Shown: positions 16,381-25,766, counted from the first letter of the stretch. The stretch: 64,000 bases of DNA from Dorea sp. 5-2 (GCF_000403455.2 NZ_KE159726.1:126400-190399); one strand, 5' to 3'. A program made the numbers and translations. Notes: generated from the letters alone by a model not told the origin.

Positions 16381-16438
16381 GTATCTTCAGCATTGGACAG
16401 ATCATGTTGAGATACAGATGTAAGGGAGGTGCGCACAT

Positions 16439-17917
16439 ATGTCAATGATCGACGTAGTAAATTTAAGTTTTTCGTATGAAGGAAGCTTTGAAGAGGTATT
16501 TGAGGACGTGTCGTTTCGGATAGATACGGATTGGAAATTAGGATTTGTCGGAAGGAACGGGCGTGGTAAGACTACATTCCTGAATCTTCTTATGGGAAAA
16601 TATAAGTACCAGGGGGTGATATCGGCGAGTGTAGAATTTGCCTATTTTCCTTATAGCGTGAAGGAAATAGACAGAATGACGATGGAGATCCTAGAAGAGG
16701 TCAACCCGCAGTTTGAAGAATGGCAGTTGTTCCGTGAGCTGAACCTTCTGAATGTGGAGGCGGAAGTATTGTACCGTCCGTTCTCTTCCTTAAGTTATGG
16801 AGAGAGGGAGAAGGTTCTGCTTGCCGTGTTATTTCTGGGCGAAGAACGGTTTCTTCTGATCGATGAGCCGACGAATCATCTGGATGTGGAGGCGCGGCGG
16901 CAGATCGCGCAGTATCTGAACCGCAAGAAGGGCTTCATATTGGTGTCCCATGACCGGGATTTCCTTGATTCCTGTGTAGATCACATACTCTCGATCAATA
17001 AGATGGATATCGAGGTACAGAAAGGGAATTTTAGCTCCTGGTATGCCAATAAGGAGGCAAGAGACAGGTTAGAGGAAGCGGCGAACCGGAAGCTGGGAGC
17101 AGAGGTCAAGCGCTTAAAGCAGGCGGCAAGGCAGTCCTCCGGGTGGTCAGACCAGGTGGAAAAGAGTAAGAAAGGACAGCGTGTGGCAGGGCTTCGTCCG
17201 GACCGGGGATCTATCGGGCATAAGGCGGCAAAGATGATGAAGCGGGCGAAGGTACTTGAGAATCGTCAGCAGCAGGCGATCGAAGAGAAATCAAAGCTTC
17301 TTAAGAATATTGACACGAAGAATGAGCTTGAGATCCGGCATTTGACATACCACACGGATGTCCTTGCAGAATGTAAGGAGGTATCCATATTCTATGATGA
17401 AAAGAAGGCATGTTCCCGGATCAGCTTTAAGATCCGGCAGGGAGAGAGAGTCTGTCTGTCCGGAAGGAATGGATGCGGGAAATCCAGTATCTTAAAGCTA
17501 TTATTGGGAGAAGAGCTTGTATATGAAGGAAATGTCCATGTAGGGTCAGGACTGAAGATCTCGTATGTTTCCCAGGACACCTCCTATCTGAAGGGCGATC
17601 TTAAGGAACTGGCGCGGGAATACGGGCTAGAGGAAAGTTTGTTTAAGACATTGCTCTGCAAGCTGGATCTTAGCCGGGAGCAGTTTGAGAAAGACGTAAG
17701 CCTGTATAGTGCGGGGCAGAAGAAAAAAGTGCTGCTTGCAAAGAGTCTGTGCGAACAGGCACATCTGTATGTGTGGGACGAACCTTTGAATTACATTGAC
17801 GTATTGTCTAGGGTTCAGATCGAAGAGCTATTGTTAGAATATCAGCCGACGATCATTTTTGTAGAGCATGACACGGCGTTTCGGAAGAATGTGGCGACGA
17901 AGATTGTTGACATGTAA
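16439..17917 (+). CDS. ABC-F ribosomal protection protein, Lsa-like
   Basis: 492 residues with two ABC ATPase domains and no membrane segment. Domain 1: Walker A GRNGRGKTTF, signature LSYGEREK, Walker B FLLIDEPTNHLD. Domain 2: GRNGCGKSSI, LYSAGQKKK, YVWDEPLNYID. Between them a basic helical linker (residues about 200-300; KRLKQAARQSSGWSDQVEKS) enters the ribosome in this class. Length and linker match the Lsa group, which dislodges lincosamides, streptogramin A and pleuromutilins; drug range is inferred from the family. The ATG follows GGGAGGTG. A uORF and attenuator precede it, consistent with drug-inducible expression. Confidence 0.88.
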   Translation: MSMIDVVNLSFSYEGSFEEVFEDVSFRIDTDWKLGFVGRNGRGKTTFLNLLMGKYKYQGVISASVEFAYFPYSVKEIDRMTMEILEEVNPQFEEWQLFRELNLLNVEAEVLYRPFSSLSYGEREKVLLAVLFLGEERFLLIDEPTNHLDVEARRQIAQYLNRKKGFILVSHDRDFLDSCVDHILSINKMDIEVQKGNFSSWYANKEARDRLEEAANRKLGAEVKRLKQAARQSSGWSDQVEKSKKGQRVAGLRPDRGSIGHKAAKMMKRAKVLENRQQQAIEEKSKLLKNIDTKNELEIRHLTYHTDVLAECKEVSIFYDEKKACSRISFKIRQGERVCLSGRNGCGKSSILKLLLGEELVYEGNVHVGSGLKISYVSQDTSYLKGDLKELAREYGLEESLFKTLLCKLDLSREQFEKDVSLYSAGQKKKVLLAKSLCEQAHLYVWDEPLNYIDVLSRVQIEELLLEYQPTIIFVEHDTAFRKNVATKIVDM

Positions 17918-17960
17918 GTAACAGGACACTGTGCAAAGATAAAGAAAGCGAGGAAGAAAG

Positions 17961-18440
17961 ATGAAAGTAGAAAGAAAGTTACAGGAAATGGGATTTGAGC
18001 TGCCGAAGGCAGCAGCGCCTGCAGGAGTCTATGTTCTTGCAAGAAGGGTAGGGAATCTTTTGTATCTTGCAGGGCAGACGGCGCATGTGAACGGCGAGGT
18101 TCAGGTAAAAGGCGTCGTGGGAAAGGATCTGACGATTGAAGAAGGACAGGAAGGGGCACGGCTTAGCGCCTTGAATATCCTGTCAGTCCTGAAAGAAGAG
18201 CTAGGAGATCTGGATAAGGTAAAGCAGTTTGTACAGATGATCGGTTATGTCCGCTGTGCAGATGATTTCGGAAGATATACGGGGGTAGTGGACGGAGCTT
18301 CTATGCTGCTGCAGGAGTTATACGGAGATGCCGGACTGGCGGCGCGGATGACGATCGGAACCAATGAGCTTCCGGGCGGAAGTGTCACGGAGATCATGAC
18401 TGTGGTCGAGGTACAGGATGAAGCAGATGACATTATTTGA
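17961..18440 (+). CDS. RidA/YjgF-family protein
   Basis: 159 residues. The Rid fold is recognisable from NLLYLAGQTAHVNGEVQVKG, a central LSVLKEELGDLDKVKQFVQM and the C-terminal GTNELPGGSVTEIMTVVEV. Members deaminate reactive enamine/imine intermediates or act as housekeeping enzymes. The usual catalytic Arg region (ARxx near the C-terminus of true RidA) is not clear, so a related Rid subfamily is more likely. Its end overlaps the start of rarA by 23 bases, so translation is likely coupled. Confidence 0.82.
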   Translation: MKVERKLQEMGFELPKAAAPAGVYVLARRVGNLLYLAGQTAHVNGEVQVKGVVGKDLTIEEGQEGARLSALNILSVLKEELGDLDKVKQFVQMIGYVRCADDFGRYTGVVDGASMLLQELYGDAGLAARMTIGTNELPGGSVTEIMTVVEVQDEADDII

Positions 18441-19731
18441 TGACAGGAAACTGTCGGCGCCGCTTGCAAGCCGTCTGCGTCCGGAGACGCTGGAAGAATT
18501 TGCGGGGCAGGGGCATTTGATCGGAGAGGGGAAGATGCTGCGCCAGCTGATCGAACGGGATCAGATATCTTCGATGATATTCTGGGGACCGCCGGGAGTC
18601 GGCAAGACGACTCTGGCAAGCATTATAGCCAGTCGGACGAAGGCTGATTTCATTAATTTCAGCGCGGTGACCAGTGGGATCAAAGAGATCAGAGAGGTCA
18701 TGGTGCAGGCGGAGAACAGCCGGAGGATGGGGCTTAGGACCGTTCTGTTCGTGGACGAGATCCATCGGTTTAATAAGGCGCAGCAGGATGCCTTTCTGCC
18801 GTTTGTAGAGAAAGGAAGCATTGTTCTGATCGGCGCGACGACGGAGAATCCCTCTTTTGAGGTCAACGCGGCTCTCCTGTCCAGATGCAGGGTGTTTGTC
18901 CTGAGAGCGTTGGAAGAGAGCGATCTGGTGAAGGTCCTGGATCATGCATTAAAGAGTCCGAAGGGCTTTGTGGCCCAGAATGTCCGGATCACGGATCAGC
19001 AGATAAGGGCGATCGCCGCCTTTGCGAATGGTGATGCAAGAACCGCGCTCAATACATTGGAGATGGCGGTGACGAACGGGGAGATCAGCGCAGAAGGCAT
19101 TCGCGTCACGGACGAAGGCCTGGAGCAGTGTATCAGCAGAAAGTCACTGTTATACGATAAAAACGGGGAAGAACATTACAATCTGATCTCTGCGCTTCAC
19201 AAGTCTATGCGCAACAGTGATCCGGATGCGGCGATCTACTGGATGTGCCGGATGCTGGAAGGGGGAGAGAATCCCTTATATATTGCGAGGAGACTGATTC
19301 GTTTCGCCAGTGAGGATGTGGGGATGGCGGACAGCCATGCACTGCCGTTGGCGGTGGCGGCGTATCAGGCGTGTCATTTCCTTGGAATGCCGGAATGTGA
19401 CGTGCATCTGACCCATGCGGTTACCTATCTTGCCATGGCGCCGAAATCGAATTCCCTCTATATGGCATGCGAGATGTGCAAGCAGGATGTGAAGGATCTA
19501 AGAGCAGAGCCGGTTCCCCTGCAGCTTCGCAACGCGCCTACGAAATTGATGAAAGACCTGGAATATGGCAGAGGATATGAATATGCACATGATACACAGG
19601 AAAAACTGACACATATGCAGTGTATGCCGGAATCTCTGAGTCACAGGGAGTATTATTATCCCACGGTACAGGGAGAAGAGGAAGAAATCAGCGGCAGGTT
19701 AAAGAAGATCAAGGAGTGGAAGTCGAAGTGA
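18418..19731 (+). CDS. rarA: Replication-associated recombination protein A (RarA/MgsA)
   Basis: 437 residues, typical length. The AAA+ domain has Walker A GPPGVGKTTLA, Walker B VLFVDEIHRFNKAQQDAFLP, sensor GATTENPSFEVNAALLSRC, followed by the helical lid and the C-terminal tetramerisation region (DVGMADSHALPLAVAAYQAC; YEYAHDT). The N-terminus MKQMTLFDDRKLSAPLASRLRP includes a segment like those that bind the clamp or SSB. It acts at stalled replication forks. The start lies inside ridA behind GAGG. Confidence 0.95.
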   Translation: MKQMTLFDDRKLSAPLASRLRPETLEEFAGQGHLIGEGKMLRQLIERDQISSMIFWGPPGVGKTTLASIIASRTKADFINFSAVTSGIKEIREVMVQAENSRRMGLRTVLFVDEIHRFNKAQQDAFLPFVEKGSIVLIGATTENPSFEVNAALLSRCRVFVLRALEESDLVKVLDHALKSPKGFVAQNVRITDQQIRAIAAFANGDARTALNTLEMAVTNGEISAEGIRVTDEGLEQCISRKSLLYDKNGEEHYNLISALHKSMRNSDPDAAIYWMCRMLEGGENPLYIARRLIRFASEDVGMADSHALPLAVAAYQACHFLGMPECDVHLTHAVTYLAMAPKSNSLYMACEMCKQDVKDLRAEPVPLQLRNAPTKLMKDLEYGRGYEYAHDTQEKLTHMQCMPESLSHREYYYPTVQGEEEEISGRLKKIKEWKSK

Positions 19732-19740
19732 CATGTGGTG

Positions 19741-20061
19741 ATGGAAGAAAAGAATACATTTCAGAAGATCTATGATGTGATCCGCCAGATTCCGGCGGGA
19801 AAAGTGGCGTCTTATGGGCAGATTGCAGCTCTTGCGGGGAATCGGCGCTGGGCAAGGGTGGTAGGATATGCCCTGCATGCGGTTCCGTGTAACAGTGATC
19901 TTCCCTGTCATCGGGTGGTGACAAAAGACGGCAGGATGTCCTGTGCCTTCGGAAGCGGGAGATGTAACCGGCAGACAGAGCTTTTGCGTGCAGAAGGCGT
20001 AGAATTTGTGGGGGATCATGTGAAGATGGAGAAATATCAGTGGGAGAAGACGGTTTTTTAA
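19741..20061 (+). CDS. ogt: Single-domain O6-alkylguanine-DNA alkyltransferase-like protein
   Basis: About 106 residues from ATG; two GTG codons directly upstream could add two residues. It contains only the C-terminal DNA-binding domain: IRQIPAGKVASYGQIAALAG, RRWARVVGYALHAVP, DLPCHRVVTKDGRMS. The active-site Cys of PCHRV is kept, unlike ATL proteins where it is Trp, so it may transfer alkyl groups itself despite lacking the N-terminal domain. It follows rarA closely, giving a small DNA-maintenance unit. Confidence 0.85.
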   Translation: MEEKNTFQKIYDVIRQIPAGKVASYGQIAALAGNRRWARVVGYALHAVPCNSDLPCHRVVTKDGRMSCAFGSGRCNRQTELLRAEGVEFVGDHVKMEKYQWEKTVF

Positions 20062-20080
20062 GATTCTGCCCAGTCATCTG

Positions 20081-20144
20081 TACGCCCCGTTTTGCGGGAG
20101 ATCTGCACCGGAATCGGCACAGATCTTCTGCTAGGCGGGGCGTA
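20081..20144. terminator. Bidirectional terminator-like stem between convergent genes
   Basis: An outer stem TACGCCCC/GGGGCGTA and an inner stem AGATCTG/CAGATCT are nested between the alkyltransferase and the convergent lipoprotein gene. No long T run follows, so efficiency is uncertain. Confidence 0.55.
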
Positions 20145-20175
20145 TATTGGTTGGAGAGTAATTTTTAAACATACT

Positions 20176-21261
20176 CTATGGCATCATAAGAATCGTAGTC
20201 GCCAGTGTATATAATTCAGAATTCTCCTGGTTTGCGCTAAGCAAAGATGAGGAATTGATGGTAACATTCTGCGTTGTCTCTTCTCCGAACGTAGGGGCTG
20301 CGGCATATTTTTCCATAGCCTGCACAAGTCCGGCAGAGGCTTCGTCCAGACTGTAGTAGGTGCCGTTCTCGAATTCGTGATAGGCGTCTGCAAAGCTGTT
20401 ATTCGGGGTTGTGGTGACATCGACCGTATAACTAAAGCCGCCGGCTTCCTTCACGGGAATGCCTACGGTGTACTGGCACTGACTCATGATCGTCTTAAGA
20501 GCCGCCTTATATCTGTCCACATAAGCTTCGCTTAAGTCGGCAGGCGGGTCGAATACATCCTCCTCGTACCAGGCGTAAGCTTCTTCTTCGGTACGGTCTG
20601 TGTGCAGGGCGAATTGCGCGACGTCGCCTTTGAAGGAAGCGTTGAGGTATGCGTTGATAAAGTCGTAAGTATCTATGATATCGCAAACCTGGTTGTAAGG
20701 TTCCATATAGTTGACGATCGCCTGCTCTACGAATTTCTTAAGGCTGTCTTCTGTGATCGAATACTTGTCTCCTTTTTTTGCCACATCAAGAGTTGAGATG
20801 ATCTCATTGTCATGAACAGGAGTATCCGTAAGAAGCCCGGCGTCATTCTCAAGGATAGATGTGACTGCAGCCGTCAGGTCAGTAGTTTCCAATGTGCTGA
20901 GAAATTCACTGTTAGAAGCATCCGTAGTCCGCTGGATATTGATAGGAGTATATGTGACCAGTACGGAGAAGGTATCGTCGCTCTTCTTCTTGGCAGACGA
21001 GACTTCGAACGTGACGGCATTGAATGAATCCTTCAGGAATTCCTGGTAGGGTTCCTTTAATTCTTCAGGGAATTGCAGGGTGAACGCTTCATTGCTCTTG
21101 GCGATCCCTTCGTCTAAAAGAGTTGTAAAACTGTCAGAGCCCTTTTCTTTCATGGACGTGATCTGTTCTCCGACATATTTGTCTGCGGTATCCCCGTTGC
21201 TGCAGCCGGTCAGTACGGCGAGTGCAAATAGGCAGGGAATAAGAAATCCTTTTTTACGCAT
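20176..21261 (-). CDS. Putative lipoprotein of unknown function (DUF5105-like)
   Basis: 361 residues. Lipoprotein signal MRKKGFLIPCLFALAVLTGC with the Cys near residue 20, so it should be tethered to the outer face of the membrane. The mature part is acidic, helical and without membrane segments, with internal similarity between its halves (EPYQEFLKDSFNAV... and EAYVDRYKAALKTIMSQCQY). It resembles a family of uncharacterised Firmicutes lipoproteins. GGAGG precedes the start. It is transcribed alone. Confidence 0.7.
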   Translation of the reverse strand: MRKKGFLIPCLFALAVLTGCSNGDTADKYVGEQITSMKEKGSDSFTTLLDEGIAKSNEAFTLQFPEELKEPYQEFLKDSFNAVTFEVSSAKKKSDDTFSVLVTYTPINIQRTTDASNSEFLSTLETTDLTAAVTSILENDAGLLTDTPVHDNEIISTLDVAKKGDKYSITEDSLKKFVEQAIVNYMEPYNQVCDIIDTYDFINAYLNASFKGDVAQFALHTDRTEEEAYAWYEEDVFDPPADLSEAYVDRYKAALKTIMSQCQYTVGIPVKEAGGFSYTVDVTTTPNNSFADAYHEFENGTYYSLDEASAGLVQAMEKYAAAPTFGEETTQNVTINSSSLLSANQENSELYTLATTILMMP

Positions 21262-21336
21262 AACAGTTTCCTCCTGTATAGTTTGATCATCATTATTGTA
21301 TCATTCTAAAAAGATGACTTCAAGAGGAAATACTAC

Positions 21337-21365
21337 TGGAAAAATGAGTGTATTTTATATATAAT
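21337..21365 (+). promoter_or_regulatory. Probable promoter of the purine gene pair
   Basis: TATAAT at 21360-21365 with a weak -35 (TGGAAA at 21337-21342) 17 bases upstream. No riboswitch was recognised in the 40-base leader. Confidence 0.45.
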
Positions 21366-21406
21366 GATGATGGAAAGCGGAAAACTATCGAAGAAGGAGG
21401 TTTTTT

Positions 21407-22120
21407 ATGGAGATGTTGTCGATCGAAAAAGAATTAATGGGGAACTCTTATCCGGGACGGGGTATTATTATTGGGAAAAGTGCGGATGGAAGGAAAGCGG
21501 TGACTGCGTATTTCATCATGGGGAGAAGTGTGAACAGCCGTAACCGTATCTTTGTGGAGGACGGAGAAGGAATCCGTACACAGGCGTTTGACCCGGCGAA
21601 GCTTACGGATCCAAGCCTGGTGATCTATGCTCCGGTCCGTGTGCTGGGGAATAAGACGATTGTTACGAACGGTGACCAGACGGACACCATCTATGAGGGC
21701 ATGGACAGACAGATGACATTCGAGCAGTCGTTAAGGAGCCGTGAGTTTGAGCCGGACGGACCGAATTATACACCGAGGATATCAGGGATCATGCATATTG
21801 AGAATGGGACTTATAATTATGCGATGTCTATCTTAAAGAGTAACAACGGAAGCCCGGACGGCTGCAACCGTTATACTTTTGCATATGAGAAGCCGGCGGC
21901 GGGAGAGGGGCATTTTATCCATACGTATCGGTGTGACGGAGATCCGCTGCCAAGCTTTGAAGGCGAACCGAAGCTGATCGCGGTCCCGGATGATATGGAT
22001 GCATTTACGGATCTGCTGTGGAACAGCCTGAATGAAGAGAATAAGGTGTCCTTGTTTGTGCGCTATATTGATATTGCGACAGGAGCTTACGAGACGAAGA
22101 TTGTGAATAAGAACCAGTGA
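21407..22120 (+). CDS. purO: IMP cyclohydrolase, PurO-like stand-alone enzyme
   Basis: 237 residues, IMP_cyclohyd family. Key stretches are NSYPGRGIIIGKSADGRKAV near the N-terminus, YFIMGRSVNSRNRIF, and YTPRISGIMHIENGTYNYAM. It closes the ring of FAICAR to give IMP, the last purine step. Most bacteria do this with the N-terminal domain of bifunctional PurH; here the unrelated archaeal-type enzyme is used, and the next gene supplies the formyltransferase. AGGAGG precedes the start. The pair is 16 bases apart, so one operon. Confidence 0.88.
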   Translation: MEMLSIEKELMGNSYPGRGIIIGKSADGRKAVTAYFIMGRSVNSRNRIFVEDGEGIRTQAFDPAKLTDPSLVIYAPVRVLGNKTIVTNGDQTDTIYEGMDRQMTFEQSLRSREFEPDGPNYTPRISGIMHIENGTYNYAMSILKSNNGSPDGCNRYTFAYEKPAAGEGHFIHTYRCDGDPLPSFEGEPKLIAVPDDMDAFTDLLWNSLNEENKVSLFVRYIDIATGAYETKIVNKNQ

Positions 22121-22136
22121 TGGAGGATGATATAGA

Positions 22137-23315
22137 ATGAAGGAATTAGAATTAAAATATGGCTGTAACCCTAATCAGAAGCCGTCTAAGATATATATGG
22201 CGAACGGCGGTGAACTTCCGATCCAGGTATTGAACGGTAAGCCGGGGTATATTAATTTCCTGGATGCGTTCAACGGCTGGCAGCTCGTGAAGGAGTTAAA
22301 GAAAGCGACCGGGCTTGCGGCGGCTACATCCTTCAAGCATGTATCGCCGGCAGGAGCGGCGGTGGGACTGCCGCTTAGCGATACGCTTGCCAGGATCTAC
22401 TGGGTGGATGATCTGGGAGAGTTATCTCCTCTGGCTTGTGCTTATGCAAGGGCAAGAGGCGCTGACCGTATGTCGTCGTTCGGAGACTTTATCTCTCTGT
22501 CGGATGTCTGTGACGTGGACACGGCAAAGCTCATCAGAAGAGAAGTATCCGACGGGGTGATCGCTCCGGGATACGAGCCGGAGGCGCTCGAGATCCTGAA
22601 GGGGAAGAAGAACGGGAATTATAATGTGATCCAGATCGATCCGGACTATGTTCCGGAGCCATTAGAGCATAAGGATGTATTCGGTATTACGTTCGAGCAG
22701 GGAAGGAACGAACTTGAGATTGACGATGAATTCTTTGCAAATGTTGTGACCGAGAATAAGGAGCTGACAGATCAGGCGAAGATCGACCTGGCGATCTCCA
22801 TGATCACCCTTAAGTACACGCAGTCTAATTCCGTATGTTATGTCAAAGACGGACAGGCGATCGGTATCGGAGCAGGGCAGCAGTCCAGGATCCATTGTAC
22901 GCGCCTTGCCGGGCAGAAAGCTGACAACTGGTGGCTCAGGCAGTCGCCGCAGGTGATGGATCTTCCGTTTGTGGATTCCATTCGGCGCGCCGACAGAGAC
23001 AATGCGATCGACCTGTATATAGGCGAGGATTATATGGATGTGCTTGCGGACGGCGCATGGCAGGCGATCTTCAAGGAGAAACCGGATGTATTTACAAGAG
23101 AGGCAAAGAGAGAGTGGCTTGATAAGTTAACGGATGTAGCGCTTGGTTCAGATGCGTTCTTCCCGTTCGGGGATAATATTGAGCGGGCGCACAGAAGCGG
23201 TGTGAAGTATATCGCGCAGCCGGGCGGATCCGTGAGAGACGACAATGTGATCGAGACCTGTAACAAATACGGGATGGCGATGGCATTTACAGGGCTTCGT
23301 CTGTTCCATCATTAA
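22137..23315 (+). CDS. purH: AICAR formyltransferase, stand-alone PurH C-terminal type
   Basis: 392 residues corresponding to the AICAR transformylase half of PurH. It starts [16 protein letters not shown], with [12 protein letters not shown] (the catalytic Lys-His motif) and later [30 protein letters not shown], and [31 protein letters not shown] at its end. It formylates AICAR with 10-formyl-THF, providing the substrate for the upstream cyclohydrolase. GGAGG is found before the ATG. The symbol purH is used loosely because the cyclohydrolase domain is absent. Confidence 0.92.
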   Translation: MKELELKYGCNPNQKPSKIYMANGGELPIQVLNGKPGYINFLDAFNGWQLVKELKKATGLAAATSFKHVSPAGAAVGLPLSDTLARIYWVDDLGELSPLACAYARARGADRMSSFGDFISLSDVCDVDTAKLIRREVSDGVIAPGYEPEALEILKGKKNGNYNVIQIDPDYVPEPLEHKDVFGITFEQGRNELEIDDEFFANVVTENKELTDQAKIDLAISMITLKYTQSNSVCYVKDGQAIGIGAGQQSRIHCTRLAGQKADNWWLRQSPQVMDLPFVDSIRRADRDNAIDLYIGEDYMDVLADGAWQAIFKEKPDVFTREAKREWLDKLTDVALGSDAFFPFGDNIERAHRSGVKYIAQPGGSVRDDNVIETCNKYGMAMAFTGLRLFHH

Positions 23316-23356
23316 GGTTTCTGTTTTTCATTTTTCACGGTATCTGAAAAATATGG

Positions 23357-23385
23357 TTGTATATTGAGACGAAAAAATATATAAT
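23357..23385 (+). promoter_or_regulatory. Probable sigma-A promoter of glmM
   Basis: TTGTAT, 17 bases, TATAAT. It lies just after a weak hairpin (ATTTTTC/GAAAAAT) that may end the purine transcript. Confidence 0.65.
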
Positions 23386-23457
23386 AGTAAAGATGTTTGC
23401 GATAATCGTGCAAAAAAAACGGTAAATCAGGCAAATGATGTGAAGGAGTTAATGATT

Positions 23458-24804
23458 ATGGGTAAATATTTTGGAACAGACGGATTCCGTGGAGAAGCGA
23501 ATGAAGTATTGACAGTGGAACATGCCTTCAAGGTGGGAAGATATCTCGGCTGGTATTATGGCAAGGAGCATAAGGCGAAGATCGTGATCGGCAAGGATAC
23601 CAGAAGGAGCAGTTATATGTTCGAATATGCTCTGGCTGCAGGGATCACAGCGTCCGGCGCGAATGCTTATTTGCTGCATGTTACAACGACGCCGAGCGTA
23701 TCTTATGTGACCAGGACGGATAATTTTGACTGCGGCATCATGATCTCGGCAAGCCACAATCCCTTCTATGACAATGGGATTAAAGTCATCAACGGAAAAG
23801 GTCACAAGATGGAGGCTGAAGTCGAAGAGAAGATAGAGGCGTATATTGACGGAGAGATCGAGGAGCTGCCGTTGGCGAAGCGGGAAGAGATCGGACGTAC
23901 CGTTGACTATGCCGCAGGGCGGAACCGTTATATTGGTTATCTGATCTCGCTTGCAACCCGTTCTTTTGAGGATATGAGAGTAGGTTTGGACTGCTCGAAC
24001 GGAAGTGCGTTCACGATCGCAAAGAGTGTCTATGATGCGCTTGGAGCAAAGACTTACGCCATCAACTGTGAGCCGGACGGAACGAATATCAATACCAATT
24101 GCGGATCTACTCATATTGAAGTCCTGCAGCAGTATGTTAAGGAGAAGAAGCTGGATGTGGGCTTTGCATACGATGGAGATGCGGACAGATGTATCGCAGT
24201 GGACGAGAACGGCGAAGTGATAGACGGGGACCTGATCCTCTACATCTGCGGCAAATATATGAAAGAGAACGGACGTCTGAACGGTGATGCCATCGTGACG
24301 ACGATCATGTCTAATCTGGGACTCTATAAAGCATGCGATAAGGCAGGGCTTAAGTATGAGAAGACTGCGGTGGGCGATAAGTATGTGTACGAGAATATGA
24401 TGCGCAATAATTTCTCGCTTGGCGGGGAACAGTCCGGACACATTATTTTCAGTAAGCATGCGACCACGGGAGACGGAATCCTTACGTCTCTCATGATCAT
24501 GGAGGTTATGTTAGAGAAGAAGATGAGTCTTTCGAAGCTGGCGGAGCCTGTCAAGATCTATCCGCAGCTCTTGAAGAATGTACGTGTGGCAGATAAGAAG
24601 ACGGCAAGAGAGAATCCGGAAGTTACCAAAGCGGTGGACGCCGTAGCAGAAGCGCTGGGCGACGACGGACGTATCCTGGTGAGAGAAAGCGGAACAGAGC
24701 CGGTGATCCGTGTTATGGTTGAGGCGGCTACGGATGAGCTGTGTGAGAAATATGTCAGTCAGGTAATAGATGTGATCAAGGCAGAGGGGCTGATGGTAGG
24801 CTGA
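23458..24804 (+). CDS. glmM: Phosphoglucosamine mutase
   Basis: 448 residues from MGKYFGTDGFRGEAN; the start is set by AAGGAG nine bases upstream, although the frame opens earlier. Phosphohexomutase motifs in order: GTDGFRG, catalytic Ser loop ISASHNPFYDNGIKVI near residue 100, metal-binding DGDADRCIAVDENG near 240, sugar-binding GGEQSGHIIF near 325, and phosphate-binding RESGTEPVIRVMVEA at the end. It converts glucosamine-6-phosphate to glucosamine-1-phosphate for peptidoglycan. It has its own promoter and a strong hairpin after it. Confidence 0.93.
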   Translation: MGKYFGTDGFRGEANEVLTVEHAFKVGRYLGWYYGKEHKAKIVIGKDTRRSSYMFEYALAAGITASGANAYLLHVTTTPSVSYVTRTDNFDCGIMISASHNPFYDNGIKVINGKGHKMEAEVEEKIEAYIDGEIEELPLAKREEIGRTVDYAAGRNRYIGYLISLATRSFEDMRVGLDCSNGSAFTIAKSVYDALGAKTYAINCEPDGTNINTNCGSTHIEVLQQYVKEKKLDVGFAYDGDADRCIAVDENGEVIDGDLILYICGKYMKENGRLNGDAIVTTIMSNLGLYKACDKAGLKYEKTAVGDKYVYENMMRNNFSLGGEQSGHIIFSKHATTGDGILTSLMIMEVMLEKKMSLSKLAEPVKIYPQLLKNVRVADKKTARENPEVTKAVDAVAEALGDDGRILVRESGTEPVIRVMVEAATDELCEKYVSQVIDVIKAEGLMVG

Positions 24805-24860
24805 TCCGGGATTCATAAGATAAAATGGACAGAACAAAAGATGATCGCTAAGATGCAAGA

Positions 24861-24897
24861 GGGGATGCCGGGGAAATATTATTTTCCCGGCATCCCC
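24861..24897. terminator. Bidirectional terminator between glmM and the YitT gene
   Basis: GGGGATGCCGGGGAAA against TTTCCCGGCATCCCC forms a 15-pair stem with one bulged G and a six-base loop. It serves both convergent genes. Confidence 0.75.
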
Positions 24898-24923
24898 ATA
24901 TTATATCAGCAGAAAGAATCCGT

Positions 24924-25766
24924 TTAGACTGAATGGAACCCTTTTCCGATGATCTCACTGGTATTGGAGATCAGCAGGAACGCGTCCGGCGAATATTCTT
25001 TGATAAAGTTACGCAGGCGGATCGCTTCTACACGATTCAGCGCGGTAAAGATAATATACTTGTCTTCGCCGCTGAAAGCTCCCTTGGCTTCTACGATGGT
25101 TGCGCCCCGGTGAAGCTGTTCATTGATGTAGTCGCAGATTGGCTGCGGTGAAGTACATACAACGTTAAAATATTTTGAAAGATTCAGGCTTTCGATAAAA
25201 CCGTCGATCATAAAGGAACGAAGTGCAAGCCCAAGGAAAGAATACAGCCCGGTCTCGATATCAAATATGAAGCAGCCGGCAAGTGTGATGAGGAAATCTG
25301 TAGCCAGGAGCGCTTTCCCAATGTCCACGCTAGTATATTTCTTCATGATCATGGCGACAATATCCGTACCGCCGCTGGAGGAACCGATGTTGAATAATAT
25401 GGCGGAACCGATGGAAGGCAGCGCGATGGCAAAGGCAAGCTCAAGAAGAGGCTGGTCTGTCAGCGGCCGTGTCATGGGGTAGACACGCTCCAATACGGAT
25501 AAAGTGACAGATAAAAGGATGCTGCTGTACGCCGTCTTTGCGGCGAATTTCTTGCCGAGTACGAACAGTCCCAGAACCAGAAGGACCATATTAGAGATAA
25601 AAGAAAAGTCACTGGCGGAGATCGCTCCGGATTTGGCGATCAATACGGCAAGGCCTGTGATCCCGCCGAACGTAAAGTTGTTGGTGAATTTGAAGAAATA
25701 GATGCCGACAGCCATGGCAAGTGTGCTGAAGGTCAGTAAAAAAAAGTTTTTAAGTTGTGATCTCAT
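24924..25766 (-). CDS. YitT-family membrane protein (DUF161/DUF2179)
   Basis: 280 residues from MRSQLKNFFLL, chosen because GGAGA lies eight bases before; the open frame extends 27 codons further without a signal. Five to six membrane segments in the first 200 residues (for example FTFGGITGLAVLIAKSG, SIGSAILFNIGSSSGGTDIVAMI, LLATDFLITLAGCFIF) are followed by a cytosolic DUF2179 domain (YINEQLHRGATIVEAKGAFSGE, IKEYSPDAFLLISNTSEIIG). Biochemical role is unknown. Single gene, convergent with glmM. Confidence 0.85.
   Translation of the reverse strand: MRSQLKNFFLLTFSTLAMAVGIYFFKFTNNFTFGGITGLAVLIAKSGAISASDFSFISNMVLLVLGLFVLGKKFAAKTAYSSILLSVTLSVLERVYPMTRPLTDQPLLELAFAIALPSIGSAILFNIGSSSGGTDIVAMIMKKYTSVDIGKALLATDFLITLAGCFIFDIETGLYSFLGLALRSFMIDGFIESLNLSKYFNVVCTSPQPICDYINEQLHRGATIVEAKGAFSGEDKYIIFTALNRVEAIRLRNFIKEYSPDAFLLISNTSEIIGKGFHSV

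Noticed and set aside
23449-24459. Long 336-codon antisense frame across glmM
   Set aside because: A frame shadow of glmM; composition follows glmM codon positions, and it has no motif or ribosome binding site.
24861-24897. Palindrome after glmM as an attachment site
   Set aside because: Position between convergent genes and the stem-loop form are fully explained by a bidirectional terminator.
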